This document shows, piece after piece, positions 1 to 5,365 of a stretch of DNA of 5,913 bases. This stretch comes from CAZLYK01 sp964563495 (GTDB lineage Bacteria; Acidobacteriota; Blastocatellia; RBC074): assembly GCA_964563495.1 (NCBI GenBank), contig CAZLYK010000223.1, positions 1 to 5,913 of the forward strand, given 5' to 3'. A program made the translations under genes and the position numbers. Under the pieces are notes generated by a model. That model had not been told where the DNA came from. It saw nothing but the letters and a program-made list of their open reading frames with translations, and ran no database searches. How positions within the stretch are numbered: the stretch's first letter is position 1; every line of letters starts with the position of its first letter.

Positions 1-2
1 AA

Positions 3-866
3 GCGCGCGTTGCGCTCACCTTGCGTGAGGTCTGCGGGCTGACCACCGAGGAGATAGCAAAGGCCTTTCTCATCACGCCGCGAACGCTGGCGCAGCGCAT
101 TGTGCGCGCCAAGGCAAAGATTCGAGAGACACCGATTCCGTACGAGGTGCCGGCGCCGCAGGAGTTGCCGGAGCGACTGGGCGCGGTGCTTCAGGTCATC
201 TATCTCGTCTTTAACGAGGGTTATTCGGCGGCGGCGGGAGCCGAGGTAACGCGGGCCGAGCTAACCGGCGAGGCGATTCGGCTGGGCCGGCTGCTGATGG
301 AACTCCGGCCAGAGCCGGAAGTCATTGGACTGCTTTCCCTGATGTTGCTACAGGAATCCCGTCACGCCGCGAGAACTTCTCCGACCGGAGAGCTGATTTT
401 GCTGGAGAACCAGGATCGCTCGCTCTGGAACCGAGAGCAGATCGCGGAGGGTGTGGCGTTGCTGGAGAAAGCCCTGAAGTCCCGCCACTTCGGCTCTTAC
501 ACACTGCAGGCTGCGATCGCGGCCGTTCACGCAGAAGCGGGATCTGTCGCTGAGACCGACTGGCGGCAGATTGTTGCGCTTTACGACCGATTGGTACGAA
601 TTCTGCCTTCGCCGGTGGTACAGCTGAATCGTGCCGTGGCCATTGCGATGTGCGATGGTCCCGAGGCCGGTCTCGCGCTTATCGAAGCGGTGTTGGAAAC
701 GGGCGAATTGGCCAATTATTACCTGGCGCATTCAGCCCGTGCGGATATGTACCGCAGGCTCGGCCGGACGGCTGAGGCTCGGACCTCTTATGAGAAAGCT
801 CTGGCGCTGACCCAACAGGAACCAGAGCGGCAATTCCTGCAGGAGCGGATTCGACAGCTGAAATAA
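3..866 (+). CDS. ECF42-type RNA polymerase sigma factor, C-terminal part (5' end outside window)
   Basis: This is the 3' part of an extracytoplasmic-function sigma factor that would direct RNA polymerase to a small set of promoters. The frame is open from base 3 (ARVALTLREVCGLTTEEIA...), so the gene starts upstream and the TTG at 21 is not its real start. Counting from base 3, residues about 4-37 form the sigma region 4 helix-turn-helix (LTTEEIAKAFLI, then the recognition helix LAQRIVRAKAKI). Region 2 lies off the window. The remaining 250 or so residues are the long extension typical of ECF42 factors (DUF6596-like), with YLVFNEGY near 67-74, QDRSLW near 137-142, LNRAVAIA near 208-215 and TPR-like helices to the end (ADMYRRLGRTAEARTSYEKALAL). 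ECF42 genes usually sit beside DGPF/YCII genes, as here. No damage is visible. The family call is firm; the regulon is inferred. Confidence 0.9.
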   Translation, partial: ARVALTLREVCGLTTEEIAKAFLITPRTLAQRIVRAKAKIRETPIPYEVPAPQELPERLGAVLQVIYLVFNEGYSAAAGAEVTRAELTGEAIRLGRLLMELRPEPEVIGLLSLMLLQESRHAARTSPTGELILLENQDRSLWNREQIAEGVALLEKALKSRHFGSYTLQAAIAAVHAEAGSVAETDWRQIVALYDRLVRILPSPVVQLNRAVAIAMCDGPEAGLALIEAVLETGELANYYLAHSARADMYRRLGRTAEARTSYEKALALTQQEPERQFLQERIRQLK

Positions 867-889
867 AAATTGGGATAGCTGTCGATTTT
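851..889 (+). terminator. Hairpin with T-run at the end of the sigma factor gene
   Basis: TCGACAGCT (851-859) and AGCTGTCGA (877-885) are perfect 9-bp inverted arms around a 17-base AT-rich loop, followed by TTTT (886-889). The left arm lies in the last codons of the sigma gene and the loop contains its TAA stop. The shape fits a modest intrinsic terminator, although the stem is only moderately GC-rich and the T-run is short. The right arm contains the TGTCGA box of the following promoter, so the symmetry may have another role. Confidence 0.5.
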
Positions 890-905
890 CCGTCTCCCCA
901 ACGAC
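880..905 (+). promoter_or_regulatory. Putative ECF42-type promoter of the first YCII gene
   Basis: TGTCGA at 880-885 is followed after 16 bases by CGAC at 902-905, within CGACTATAAG. From memory, ECF42 promoters have TGTCGA in the -35 region and CGA/TC in the -10 region, which this matches. A start site a few bases after 905 would leave an untranslated leader of about 80 bases before the ATG at 993. The same pair of boxes recurs upstream of the second YCII gene. No transcript evidence is available here. Confidence 0.6.
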
Positions 906-992
906 TATAAGACAAAAGAACGATGAGCTACGGTTCCTGAGTGAACAGGAAACGAGTCATCGGAAACAAACCACAGAAAACAAGGAGAAATC

Positions 993-1352
993 ATGCCGCA
1001 ATATTTGGTTGCTGGTTACCTCCCCGACGACTTCGACCCGTCCCAAGCGGACGAAGCGACGGGCCGCGAGATCCACGCGCTCAACAAAGAGATGATTGCT
1101 GCCGGCGTCAGGAAATTCGCTTGCGGCCTTGGGGCCGCGAAGTCGCTGCGAGCGCAGACCGATGGCGGAGTCCTCATCACCGACGGGCCGTACCTTGAGA
1201 CCAAGGAACACATCGGCGGTTTTTGGATATTGGAATGCGCTGACATGGACGAGGCGGTGGCATGGGCGCGCAAGGGCGTCGCCGCCACTCGGGGGCAGGT
1301 CGAGGTGCGAGAAATCTTTTTCAACCCGGCCCCGAATGAAGCGACGGAATAG
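993..1352 (+). CDS. YCII-related (DGPF domain) protein
   Basis: This is a 119-residue protein of the YCII-related family, a small alpha/beta ferredoxin-like fold. The family's biochemical role is mostly unknown, and members beside ECF42 sigma factors are their usual partners or targets. The YCII signature is clear: MPQYLVAGYLPDDFDP at the start, VLITDGPYLETKEHIGGFWILE at residues about 60-81 (the DGP[FY] motif), an AVAWARKGVAA helix near 87-97 and a final VEVREIFF strand. No signal peptide or membrane segment is present, so it should be cytosolic. The start is supported by AAGGAG at 982-987, five bases before the ATG. Compared with the paralog at 1922 it lacks three residues after the GL at 45-46, where many relatives have GGL.P. 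The length is normal for the family, and the gene looks intact. Confidence 0.88.
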   Translation: MPQYLVAGYLPDDFDPSQADEATGREIHALNKEMIAAGVRKFACGLGAAKSLRAQTDGGVLITDGPYLETKEHIGGFWILECADMDEAVAWARKGVAATRGQVEVREIFFNPAPNEATE

Positions 1353-1457
1353 TCTCGCCGCAGCGCGCTGGTGTGGGGGCGGAAGGCGGTGGTCGCTTGC
1401 CGGGCACTGGTTGAGGCTGAGCAAGCCTCGCGCTTAGAAACTTCGCCGGCGGTTGCG

Positions 1458-1787
1458 GACCCATATTTCCTCGTCGATCCAGAACTTCTGCCTGCACTCA
1501 AGCAGTTTCCCGCCTTTGAGTTCTCAGCGGAGATGGTCGGCAAGTTCCGGCAAACACCCGGCATGCCCCCGTTACCTGCTCCTGCGCCGCAACCCGTGGA
1601 ACGGCATATCCCCGGGCCGCCAGAAGCACCCGAGGTTCGTCTGTGGGTCGTTGATCCTGTGCGTCGTTGTCTCGGTCGACTACCGGCTGGCTCCGGAGAC
1701 GCGCTACCCCGGTTCGCTTGAGGACAATTACGCGGCGCTGAAATGGGTTCACGCCCATGCAGCGGAGCTCGGCGTCGGTTCCATTGA
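1458..1787 (+). pseudogene. Alpha/beta-hydrolase (HSL-type esterase/lipase) remnant
   Basis: Two pieces of a hormone-sensitive-lipase-type esterase lie in different frames. The first piece (about 1458-1655) reads YFLVDPELLPALKQFPAFEF and continues through ERHIPGPPEAPEVRL, the usual N-terminal cap and first strands. The second (about 1657-1787, another frame) reads CVVVSVDYRLAPETRYPG, then SLEDNYAALKWVHAHAAELGV, the conserved DYRLAPE segment. Intact relatives have the HGGG oxyanion-hole loop between these segments and the catalytic GDSAGG nucleophile elbow after AAELGV. Both are missing, as is the C-terminal half with the catalytic Asp and His. No good start codon or ribosome binding site precedes the first piece. 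An internal deletion with a frame change plus 3' truncation explains it. It cannot encode an active enzyme. The family call is fairly sure; the exact ends are approximate. Confidence 0.75.
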
Positions 1788-1816
1788 CCTGTTCAAGGAA
1801 ATTTTCCAGGACGATT

Positions 1817-1843
1817 TGTCGAATTCCGGTCCGGCCGTTCGAC
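1817..1843 (+). promoter_or_regulatory. Putative ECF42-type promoter of the second YCII gene
   Basis: TGTCGA at 1817-1822 is followed after 17 bases by CGAC at 1840-1843, within CGACTAGATC. Both boxes, and the TA after CGAC, match the motif upstream of the first YCII gene, while the spacer sequence differs. It sits about 80 bases before the ATG at 1922, almost the same distance as for the first gene. It lies just past the recognisable end of the hydrolase remnant. Confidence 0.55.
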
Positions 1844-1910
1844 TAGATCGTGAAGGTCGGGCAACCGGCCCGCCCCGAATGCTGTTTCAGGAAGAAGACC
1901 GTTACAAGAG

Positions 1911-1916
1911 AAGGAG
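1911..1916 (+). promoter_or_regulatory. Ribosome binding site that sets the start of the second YCII gene
   Basis: AAGGAG ends five bases before the ATG at 1922, the same sequence and spacing as for the first YCII gene (982-987). It decides for the start at 1922 over an in-frame upstream GTG at 1850, which would add residues with no counterpart in the paralog. Confidence 0.75.
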
Positions 1917-1921
1917 AACTC

Positions 1922-2140
1922 ATGACGCAGTATTTGGTTGCTATTCACCTCCCCGACGACTTCGACCCGTCCGCAGCGGACGAAGCGATGTCCCGCGATA
2001 TCGACGCGCTCAACGATGAGATGGTGGCAGCCGGTGTCAGGATTTTCGTTGGCGGCCTCTTACCCGCCCGCAGCGCAAAGTCGCTGCGGGCGCAGCCCGA
2101 TGGGAATGTGCTCATCAGCGACGGGCCGTACCTGGCGTAG
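1922..2140 (+). pseudogene. YCII-related (DGPF domain) protein, 3' end lost to the Tn3-family insertion
   Basis: This is a second YCII/DGPF gene, paralogous to the one at 993, with about 50 of 69 aligned residues identical. It begins MTQYLVAIHLPDDFDPSAAD and runs through GGLLPARSAKSLRAQPDGNV to the DGPY motif (codons ending at 2131). The similarity then stops abruptly at the transposon terminal repeat. The last sense codon and the TAG stop (2138-2140) come from transposon DNA. The open frame gives 72 residues against 119 in the intact copy, so the region after DGPY (KEHIGGFW, the second helix and the final strand) is gone. The missing half is not found on the far side of the transposon. A promoter and a ribosome binding site are still present, so a short, probably non-functional peptide could be made. 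Confidence 0.82.
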
Positions 2141-2171
2141 TGTCATTATTTTTGAAAAATCATACGCTAAG
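2134..2171 (+). repeat. Left terminal inverted repeat of the Tn3-family element (38 bp)
   Basis: The repeat begins GGCGTAGTGTCATT and ends CATACGCTAAG, exactly 38 bases. It starts where similarity to the intact YCII paralog ends. Tn3-family repeats usually begin GGGG and often end in a TAAG-type inner end. The third base here is C, so the tip departs slightly from the consensus. Confidence 0.7.
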
Positions 2172-2198
2172 GACGCTAGAAATCCGGCCTTAGCGTAT
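2155..2198 (-). terminator. Intrinsic terminator of tnpA overlapping the terminal repeat
   Basis: Read on the minus strand just after the tnpA stop (2206-2208), ATACGCTAAGG (2198-2188) and CCTTAGCGTAT (2172-2162) form a perfect 11-bp stem with a 15-base loop. GA and then TTTTT (2159-2155) follow. This is a good rho-independent terminator shape. Its 3' arm and T-run lie inside the 38-bp terminal repeat. Confidence 0.6.
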
Positions 2199-2205
2199 AA
2201 CCTCT

Positions 2206-4272
2206 TCAATACGTGAAGGTTTCCACCGCCGGCGCTGACTCATACCGCTTCAGATCAAAACTGTATTGGCCGTAAATGCCGATGTGCTCTCGCAACAATG
2301 GTGATAGATGCTTCAGGTCGTCGTCTTCAACCGGGCGTCCGTCAGCCTTCAATCGGCGTAGACAGGCTTGAATATGTATCGTGTTCCAAACAACGATGAC
2401 AGCCAGCAGCAGACTTAGTGACGATGCGGCGTTGAGCTGTTCCTCATAAGTCCGATCTCTGATCTCCCCTTGCCCGCCGTAGAACAGCTTCCGCGCCAGC
2501 GAATTGAGACTCTCGCCTTTATTGAGCCCGAGCAACACGCGGCGGCGCAGTTCTTCGCTTCGCAGGTATTCGGCCAGGTAAGCGGTTTTGATCAGCCTCC
2601 CGAATTCCTGCAATCCGCGAAACAGCCGATTGCGCTTGCTCGCAGCCGACAGCTTTCCGATGATCAACGATGCGCGCACTTTGCCGCTTCTGATTGAGGC
2701 CATCAGTCGTACGATCTCATCCCACGTCTCACGGATCAGATTGACATTGAGTGTGTCCGACAGCGCACACTCAATATTCGGATAGGCGTCCTCACCAGGG
2801 AGCCTCCACAATCGCTGCTCTGGCAGGTCCTTGATCCGTGGCGCGAAACGAATGCCCAGTAAATGTGCCGCGCCGAAGATCAGATCCGTATAGCCATGTG
2901 TATCGGTGTAATGCTCGCGCGGTTGGAGCTGTGTCCCGTGATAAAGTAAACCGTCCAGCACGTACGGGGCTTGCCGCACGTTGCAGGTGATGACCTGCGT
3001 GTAAAACGGCATCCACGTGTCCGCAACGTGGGTGTAGACGTTGACGCCGCGTCCGGCGGAGGCGAAGTATTTCGGATTGAACGTTGCGTTCAACGCCCGC
3101 ACCGGCACGCCGTAGACGCGGGCGTCGGAGCTGGAAGAATCTCCTTGCCCCCAAGATTCGGTCAGCGGCTGCTGAAGTTGGAAGTTAACCAGCGTGGCCG
3201 TCGCTTTCGCCAGCGTCTCTTCCCGAACGTAGCCCGCTTTGATCTCATCCATTAAATCGAAGTTCAGCCCCGGGTTGTTGACCGCCATGTCACGCAAGCC
3301 GATATTGCACCCCTCGGCGATCAAACAGGCCAGCAGCGCGACTTGATCAGCGGCGTCGGCCTCCGTAATCGGGCGCCCGGTGGTCAGCCGCGTGAACGAT
3401 TTCAGAAAGCCCGTCCAGGCGTGTGTCTCCAACAGCAGGTCGCTGAGTTGCCGGCGATTGAGTCGTCTCCGTACCTGCTCTTTCAGGTCCCGGGCCGTGG
3501 GTGAAACGGCGAGTTGCTCCGGGCGCGTCAGATGAAACTGATCGCCATCGATACTGAGCGCGTCGTTCGATGGGAAACTATCATTCAACTGCCGCAGTTG
3601 TTCCTTATGCAGGGCTGTGACCCTCGCCCAATGCGCCTGAAAGTCGAGCGGCAACTGATAGTCTTCCGCCATCGCAGCTTTTTCACTTTCCCACGCCTGA
3701 CGACCGATCAGATATTGCTCGAGCGGCTGGAAAGCGCGCGAGTGCGACACGTGCAAATTACCGCCTTTGAGAGCCTGGCGCACTTGATCGAGCAGACAAA
3801 TCTCCCACATCTGCCGATCGATCTCGCCTTCGTTCGGGCAGACATAAGGCGCCCAAGACGGCGGCACGAAATCCAGTGGCGCATCCGCGTCAAGGCCGCG
3901 CTGCCCTTCCTCGTTGCGACCGCGCAAATACTCGACGGCGCTCAAGAGTGGCTCGCTCGGAGCGGCGGCCTCGATCGTGAAAGCTTCCAACAGGCGCGGG
4001 GCGAACTGGCGCAGGTAACCGTAACGCTGGCGCACCTCCTGAAAGTAAAGCTGGCCTGTCGGGATCGCGAGTGTCCGGCATTCGGCGGGCAACGATTCAA
4101 GCTGTTGGCGAGGGAACTTCTCAAAGATCGTTCCGCGCAGATTGTCGTTGGCGATGCTTTCATCAAGCAGCATTTCAACCACCTCGCCGCAGACGCCCAG
4201 CACGGACGCAACCCGCTTGTTTTGCTTTTGCTGGGACCTTCGCGGCGGCATTCTTCGCGCGCCGTAAGACAC
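2206..4272 (-). CDS. tnpA: Tn3-family transposase TnpA, C-terminal fragment with DDE catalytic domain (frameshifted gene)
   Basis: This larger part of a Tn3-family transposase contains the DDE catalytic domain that cuts and joins the transposon ends. In the numbering of this frame, the catalytic residues appear to be D383 (in GQGDSSSSDARVYGV), D457 (in REHYTDTHGYTD) and E587 (in LGLNKGESLN). Around them are other family blocks: NPKYF, YTHVADTW, APYVLDGLLYHGT, GIRFAPRIKDLPEQRLW, GQGEIRDRTYEEQLNAASSL and VVWNTIHIQ. The catalytic core shows no break. The ATG nearest 4272 is not a true start, because family similarity begins only around residue 18 and continues from the N-terminal frame. Removing one base near 4220-4229 would fuse the two frames into a protein of about 998 residues, a normal family length. 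Unless frameshifting occurs, this fragment lacks the end-binding domain and should be inactive. Confidence 0.9.
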   Translation of the reverse strand: MSYGARRMPPRRSQQKQNKRVASVLGVCGEVVEMLLDESIANDNLRGTIFEKFPRQQLESLPAECRTLAIPTGQLYFQEVRQRYGYLRQFAPRLLEAFTIEAAAPSEPLLSAVEYLRGRNEEGQRGLDADAPLDFVPPSWAPYVCPNEGEIDRQMWEICLLDQVRQALKGGNLHVSHSRAFQPLEQYLIGRQAWESEKAAMAEDYQLPLDFQAHWARVTALHKEQLRQLNDSFPSNDALSIDGDQFHLTRPEQLAVSPTARDLKEQVRRRLNRRQLSDLLLETHAWTGFLKSFTRLTTGRPITEADAADQVALLACLIAEGCNIGLRDMAVNNPGLNFDLMDEIKAGYVREETLAKATATLVNFQLQQPLTESWGQGDSSSSDARVYGVPVRALNATFNPKYFASAGRGVNVYTHVADTWMPFYTQVITCNVRQAPYVLDGLLYHGTQLQPREHYTDTHGYTDLIFGAAHLLGIRFAPRIKDLPEQRLWRLPGEDAYPNIECALSDTLNVNLIRETWDEIVRLMASIRSGKVRASLIIGKLSAASKRNRLFRGLQEFGRLIKTAYLAEYLRSEELRRRVLLGLNKGESLNSLARKLFYGGQGEIRDRTYEEQLNAASSLSLLLAVIVVWNTIHIQACLRRLKADGRPVEDDDLKHLSPLLREHIGIYGQYSFDLKRYESAPAVETFTY

Positions 4273-5203
4273 CGGCGATCAGGTCGTGGCTGATTGTCAG
4301 CGCCGTATCAATCAATCGCGTGCGCAATCGCCAGAGCCAAATCAAGAGCAGGCCGGCTTGTTTGGATTCTTGAAACTGCGCCAGCGCCTGTGTCGGCAAC
4401 CCGCTGACCATCTGCGCTAGCCGCTCCAGAAGTTGGCCGTCCAGATCATCGAGATTGAGATCATCGGGCAGAATGGCGCGCACCTGCCCGAGCGCGTCCA
4501 CCTCACGATTGAAGGCATTGGGCGAAGGCCTGCCTGCGGCTTGTTGAAGTTGCTGAAACGGCGTGATCTTTTCGCCATCGCGCACTTTTAGCAGCGCGAG
4601 AATCCTGATCTTGGCCTGTTCGTCAACACGTTCGCTGATCTCACGAAACAGCTCTTCTTCAGCCTCAACGCGAGCACGCCCGATCAATCGTTCCAGCACA
4701 GTCACGCCGGGCAGGGCGATCTTTTGCTCGCGCAGCATCTCCTCGACATCGGCAAGCAACTCGTGCAAACGCGCGCCGGCGCGCACGCGCTCTCGCACGT
4801 GGCTGACGACAACATCGTTATCCGTCTGTTTGAAAGAGCGTAGACCAAGATAGGATTTGATCCGTTCGATATGTTCAAACCGCGTCGGCTGACGCTGGGG
4901 ATAGGTTAAGATCAACGGCGTTTCCAAACGAAGCTGCTCACATATATGTGCGACCAGGCTGTGCGGAACAAGCTCGAAATCCTGGATGAAGCGGCCGGTC
5001 AGCCGGATCGCGCCGAGCAACAAGGCGAACCCGATCTTATTGCTCTCGCCGCGACACTGTGCGATCTCGCGCCGATCTAGTTCGGGGAAAGTGAAGTAGC
5101 GAAACAGTTCCGCGCGCGAAAGGTTCGCCGGGACGGTTTCAAAGCCGACGCGCGTATGCCGAACGGCTGATTGCAGCACGGGGAATTGAACGACCTGTTT
5201 CAT
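4175..5203 (-). CDS. tnpA: Tn3-family transposase TnpA, N-terminal fragment (DUF4158, end-binding part; frameshifted gene)
   Basis: This is the first third of the same transposase. Residues about 1-165 are the DUF4158 domain of Tn3 TnpA proteins (LSRAELFRYFTFPELDRREIA, NKIGFALLLGAIRLTGRF, LRLETPLILTYPQRQPTRFEHIE, IKSYLGLRSF), the region linked to recognition of the terminal repeats. A helical linker follows (LLADVEEMLREQKIALPGVTVLERLIGRARVEAEEELFREI). The start at 5203 has a good ribosome binding site, GAGGAG on the minus strand (5218-5213), nine bases upstream. Family-like sequence ends at about residue 328, after VPAKAKQ. The last 13 or so residues (AGCVRAGRLRRGG) are out-of-frame reading before the stop at 4175. 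The frame overlaps the C-terminal fragment by 98 bases, and the shift needed to join them is +1. Mutation or a sequencing error in an A-rich stretch is the likeliest cause. Confidence 0.85.
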   Translation of the reverse strand: MKQVVQFPVLQSAVRHTRVGFETVPANLSRAELFRYFTFPELDRREIAQCRGESNKIGFALLLGAIRLTGRFIQDFELVPHSLVAHICEQLRLETPLILTYPQRQPTRFEHIERIKSYLGLRSFKQTDNDVVVSHVRERVRAGARLHELLADVEEMLREQKIALPGVTVLERLIGRARVEAEEELFREISERVDEQAKIRILALLKVRDGEKITPFQQLQQAAGRPSPNAFNREVDALGQVRAILPDDLNLDDLDGQLLERLAQMVSGLPTQALAQFQESKQAGLLLIWLWRLRTRLIDTALTISHDLIAGVLRRAKNAAAKVPAKAKQAGCVRAGRLRRGG

Positions 5204-5249
5204 TCGCTAAATCTCCTCAACTGTGATCTTGATAGAAATGACTGTCTGA

Positions 5250-5267
5250 TGATCGGCAATTCGATCA
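5250..5267. repeat. Short inverted repeat upstream of tnpA
   Basis: TGATCG, six bases, then CGATCA form a small perfect-armed palindrome about 50 bases upstream of the tnpA start. It could be an operator or a remnant of a subterminal site, or it may be chance. I see no convincing -35/-10 pair in the noncoding stretch 5204-5345. Confidence 0.25.
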
Positions 5268-5327
5268 AATCGCTGCTTTCGTCGCGCTTTTCCTTGGGCT
5301 GGAGCTCATTCCGCGCTAAGATCGCCT

Positions 5328-5365
5328 CTCATTTTATGCTTTCTTGTGAATGACCCACGCTCCCC
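5328..5365 (-). repeat. Candidate right terminal repeat of the Tn3-family element (weak)
   Basis: Read inward on the minus strand, this segment begins GGGGAGCG, has GTCATT near base 12 and GAAAGCATA near base 23, and ends in AG after 38 bases. The left repeat has GG at its tip, GTCATT from base 9, GAAAAATCATA from base 21 and a final AAG, so the order of shared words agrees once gaps are allowed. The GGGG tip fits the family. Direct base-by-base identity is low, so this is a hypothesis. Confidence 0.3.

Larger units (their letters stand above)
2134..5365 (-). mobile_element. Tn3-family tnpA-only transposon or insertion sequence
   Basis: The unit consists of a 38-bp terminal repeat (2134-2171), a tnpA gene read leftward that stops 34 bases inside that repeat, and a short upstream region. 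No resolvase, res site or passenger gene is visible, which recalls tnpA-only members of the family such as IS1071. The left end is supported by the 38-bp length typical of Tn3 elements, its ACGCTAAG inner end (shared with Tn21/Tn501-type repeats), and the abrupt loss of YCII similarity at 2133/2134. The right end is uncertain. The best candidate finishes in CCCC at 5365, and the flank TAGCT (5366-5370) differs at one base from TACCT (2129-2133). The element is probably inactive because tnpA is frameshifted. Confidence 0.65.

Noticed and set aside
1413..1429. GAGGCT/AGCCTC hairpin after the first YCII gene as a terminator
   Set aside because: The stem is only six base pairs and no T-run follows, so evidence for termination is too weak.
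1016..1564. Minus-strand open frames over the YCII gene and hydrolase remnant
   Set aside because: They mirror plus-strand coding regions that have clear family matches, and show no supporting motifs or ribosome binding sites.
1453..2019. Plus-strand open frame of 188 codons
   Set aside because: Only its middle part matches the hydrolase remnant. Its start and end are out-of-frame readings of the hydrolase 5' piece and the second YCII gene.
4217..4232. Programmed -1 frameshift of the kind used by many insertion sequences
   Set aside because: Joining the two tnpA frames needs a +1 shift (or -2), not -1, and Tn3-family transposases are normally read from a single frame.
3514..4293. Long plus-strand open frame of 259 codons
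   Set aside because: It lies antisense to well-conserved tnpA coding sequence, has no recognisable family features, and arises from GC-rich codon bias.
5283..5320. CGCGCTAAG at 5312-5320 as the inner end of a terminal repeat
   Set aside because: It points the same way as the left repeat and not inverted, and the preceding bases share nothing with that repeat.
5204..5345. Resolution site or resolvase gene upstream of tnpA
   Set aside because: No resolvase-like frame is present, and only one small palindrome is visible, not the set of paired sites a res region needs.
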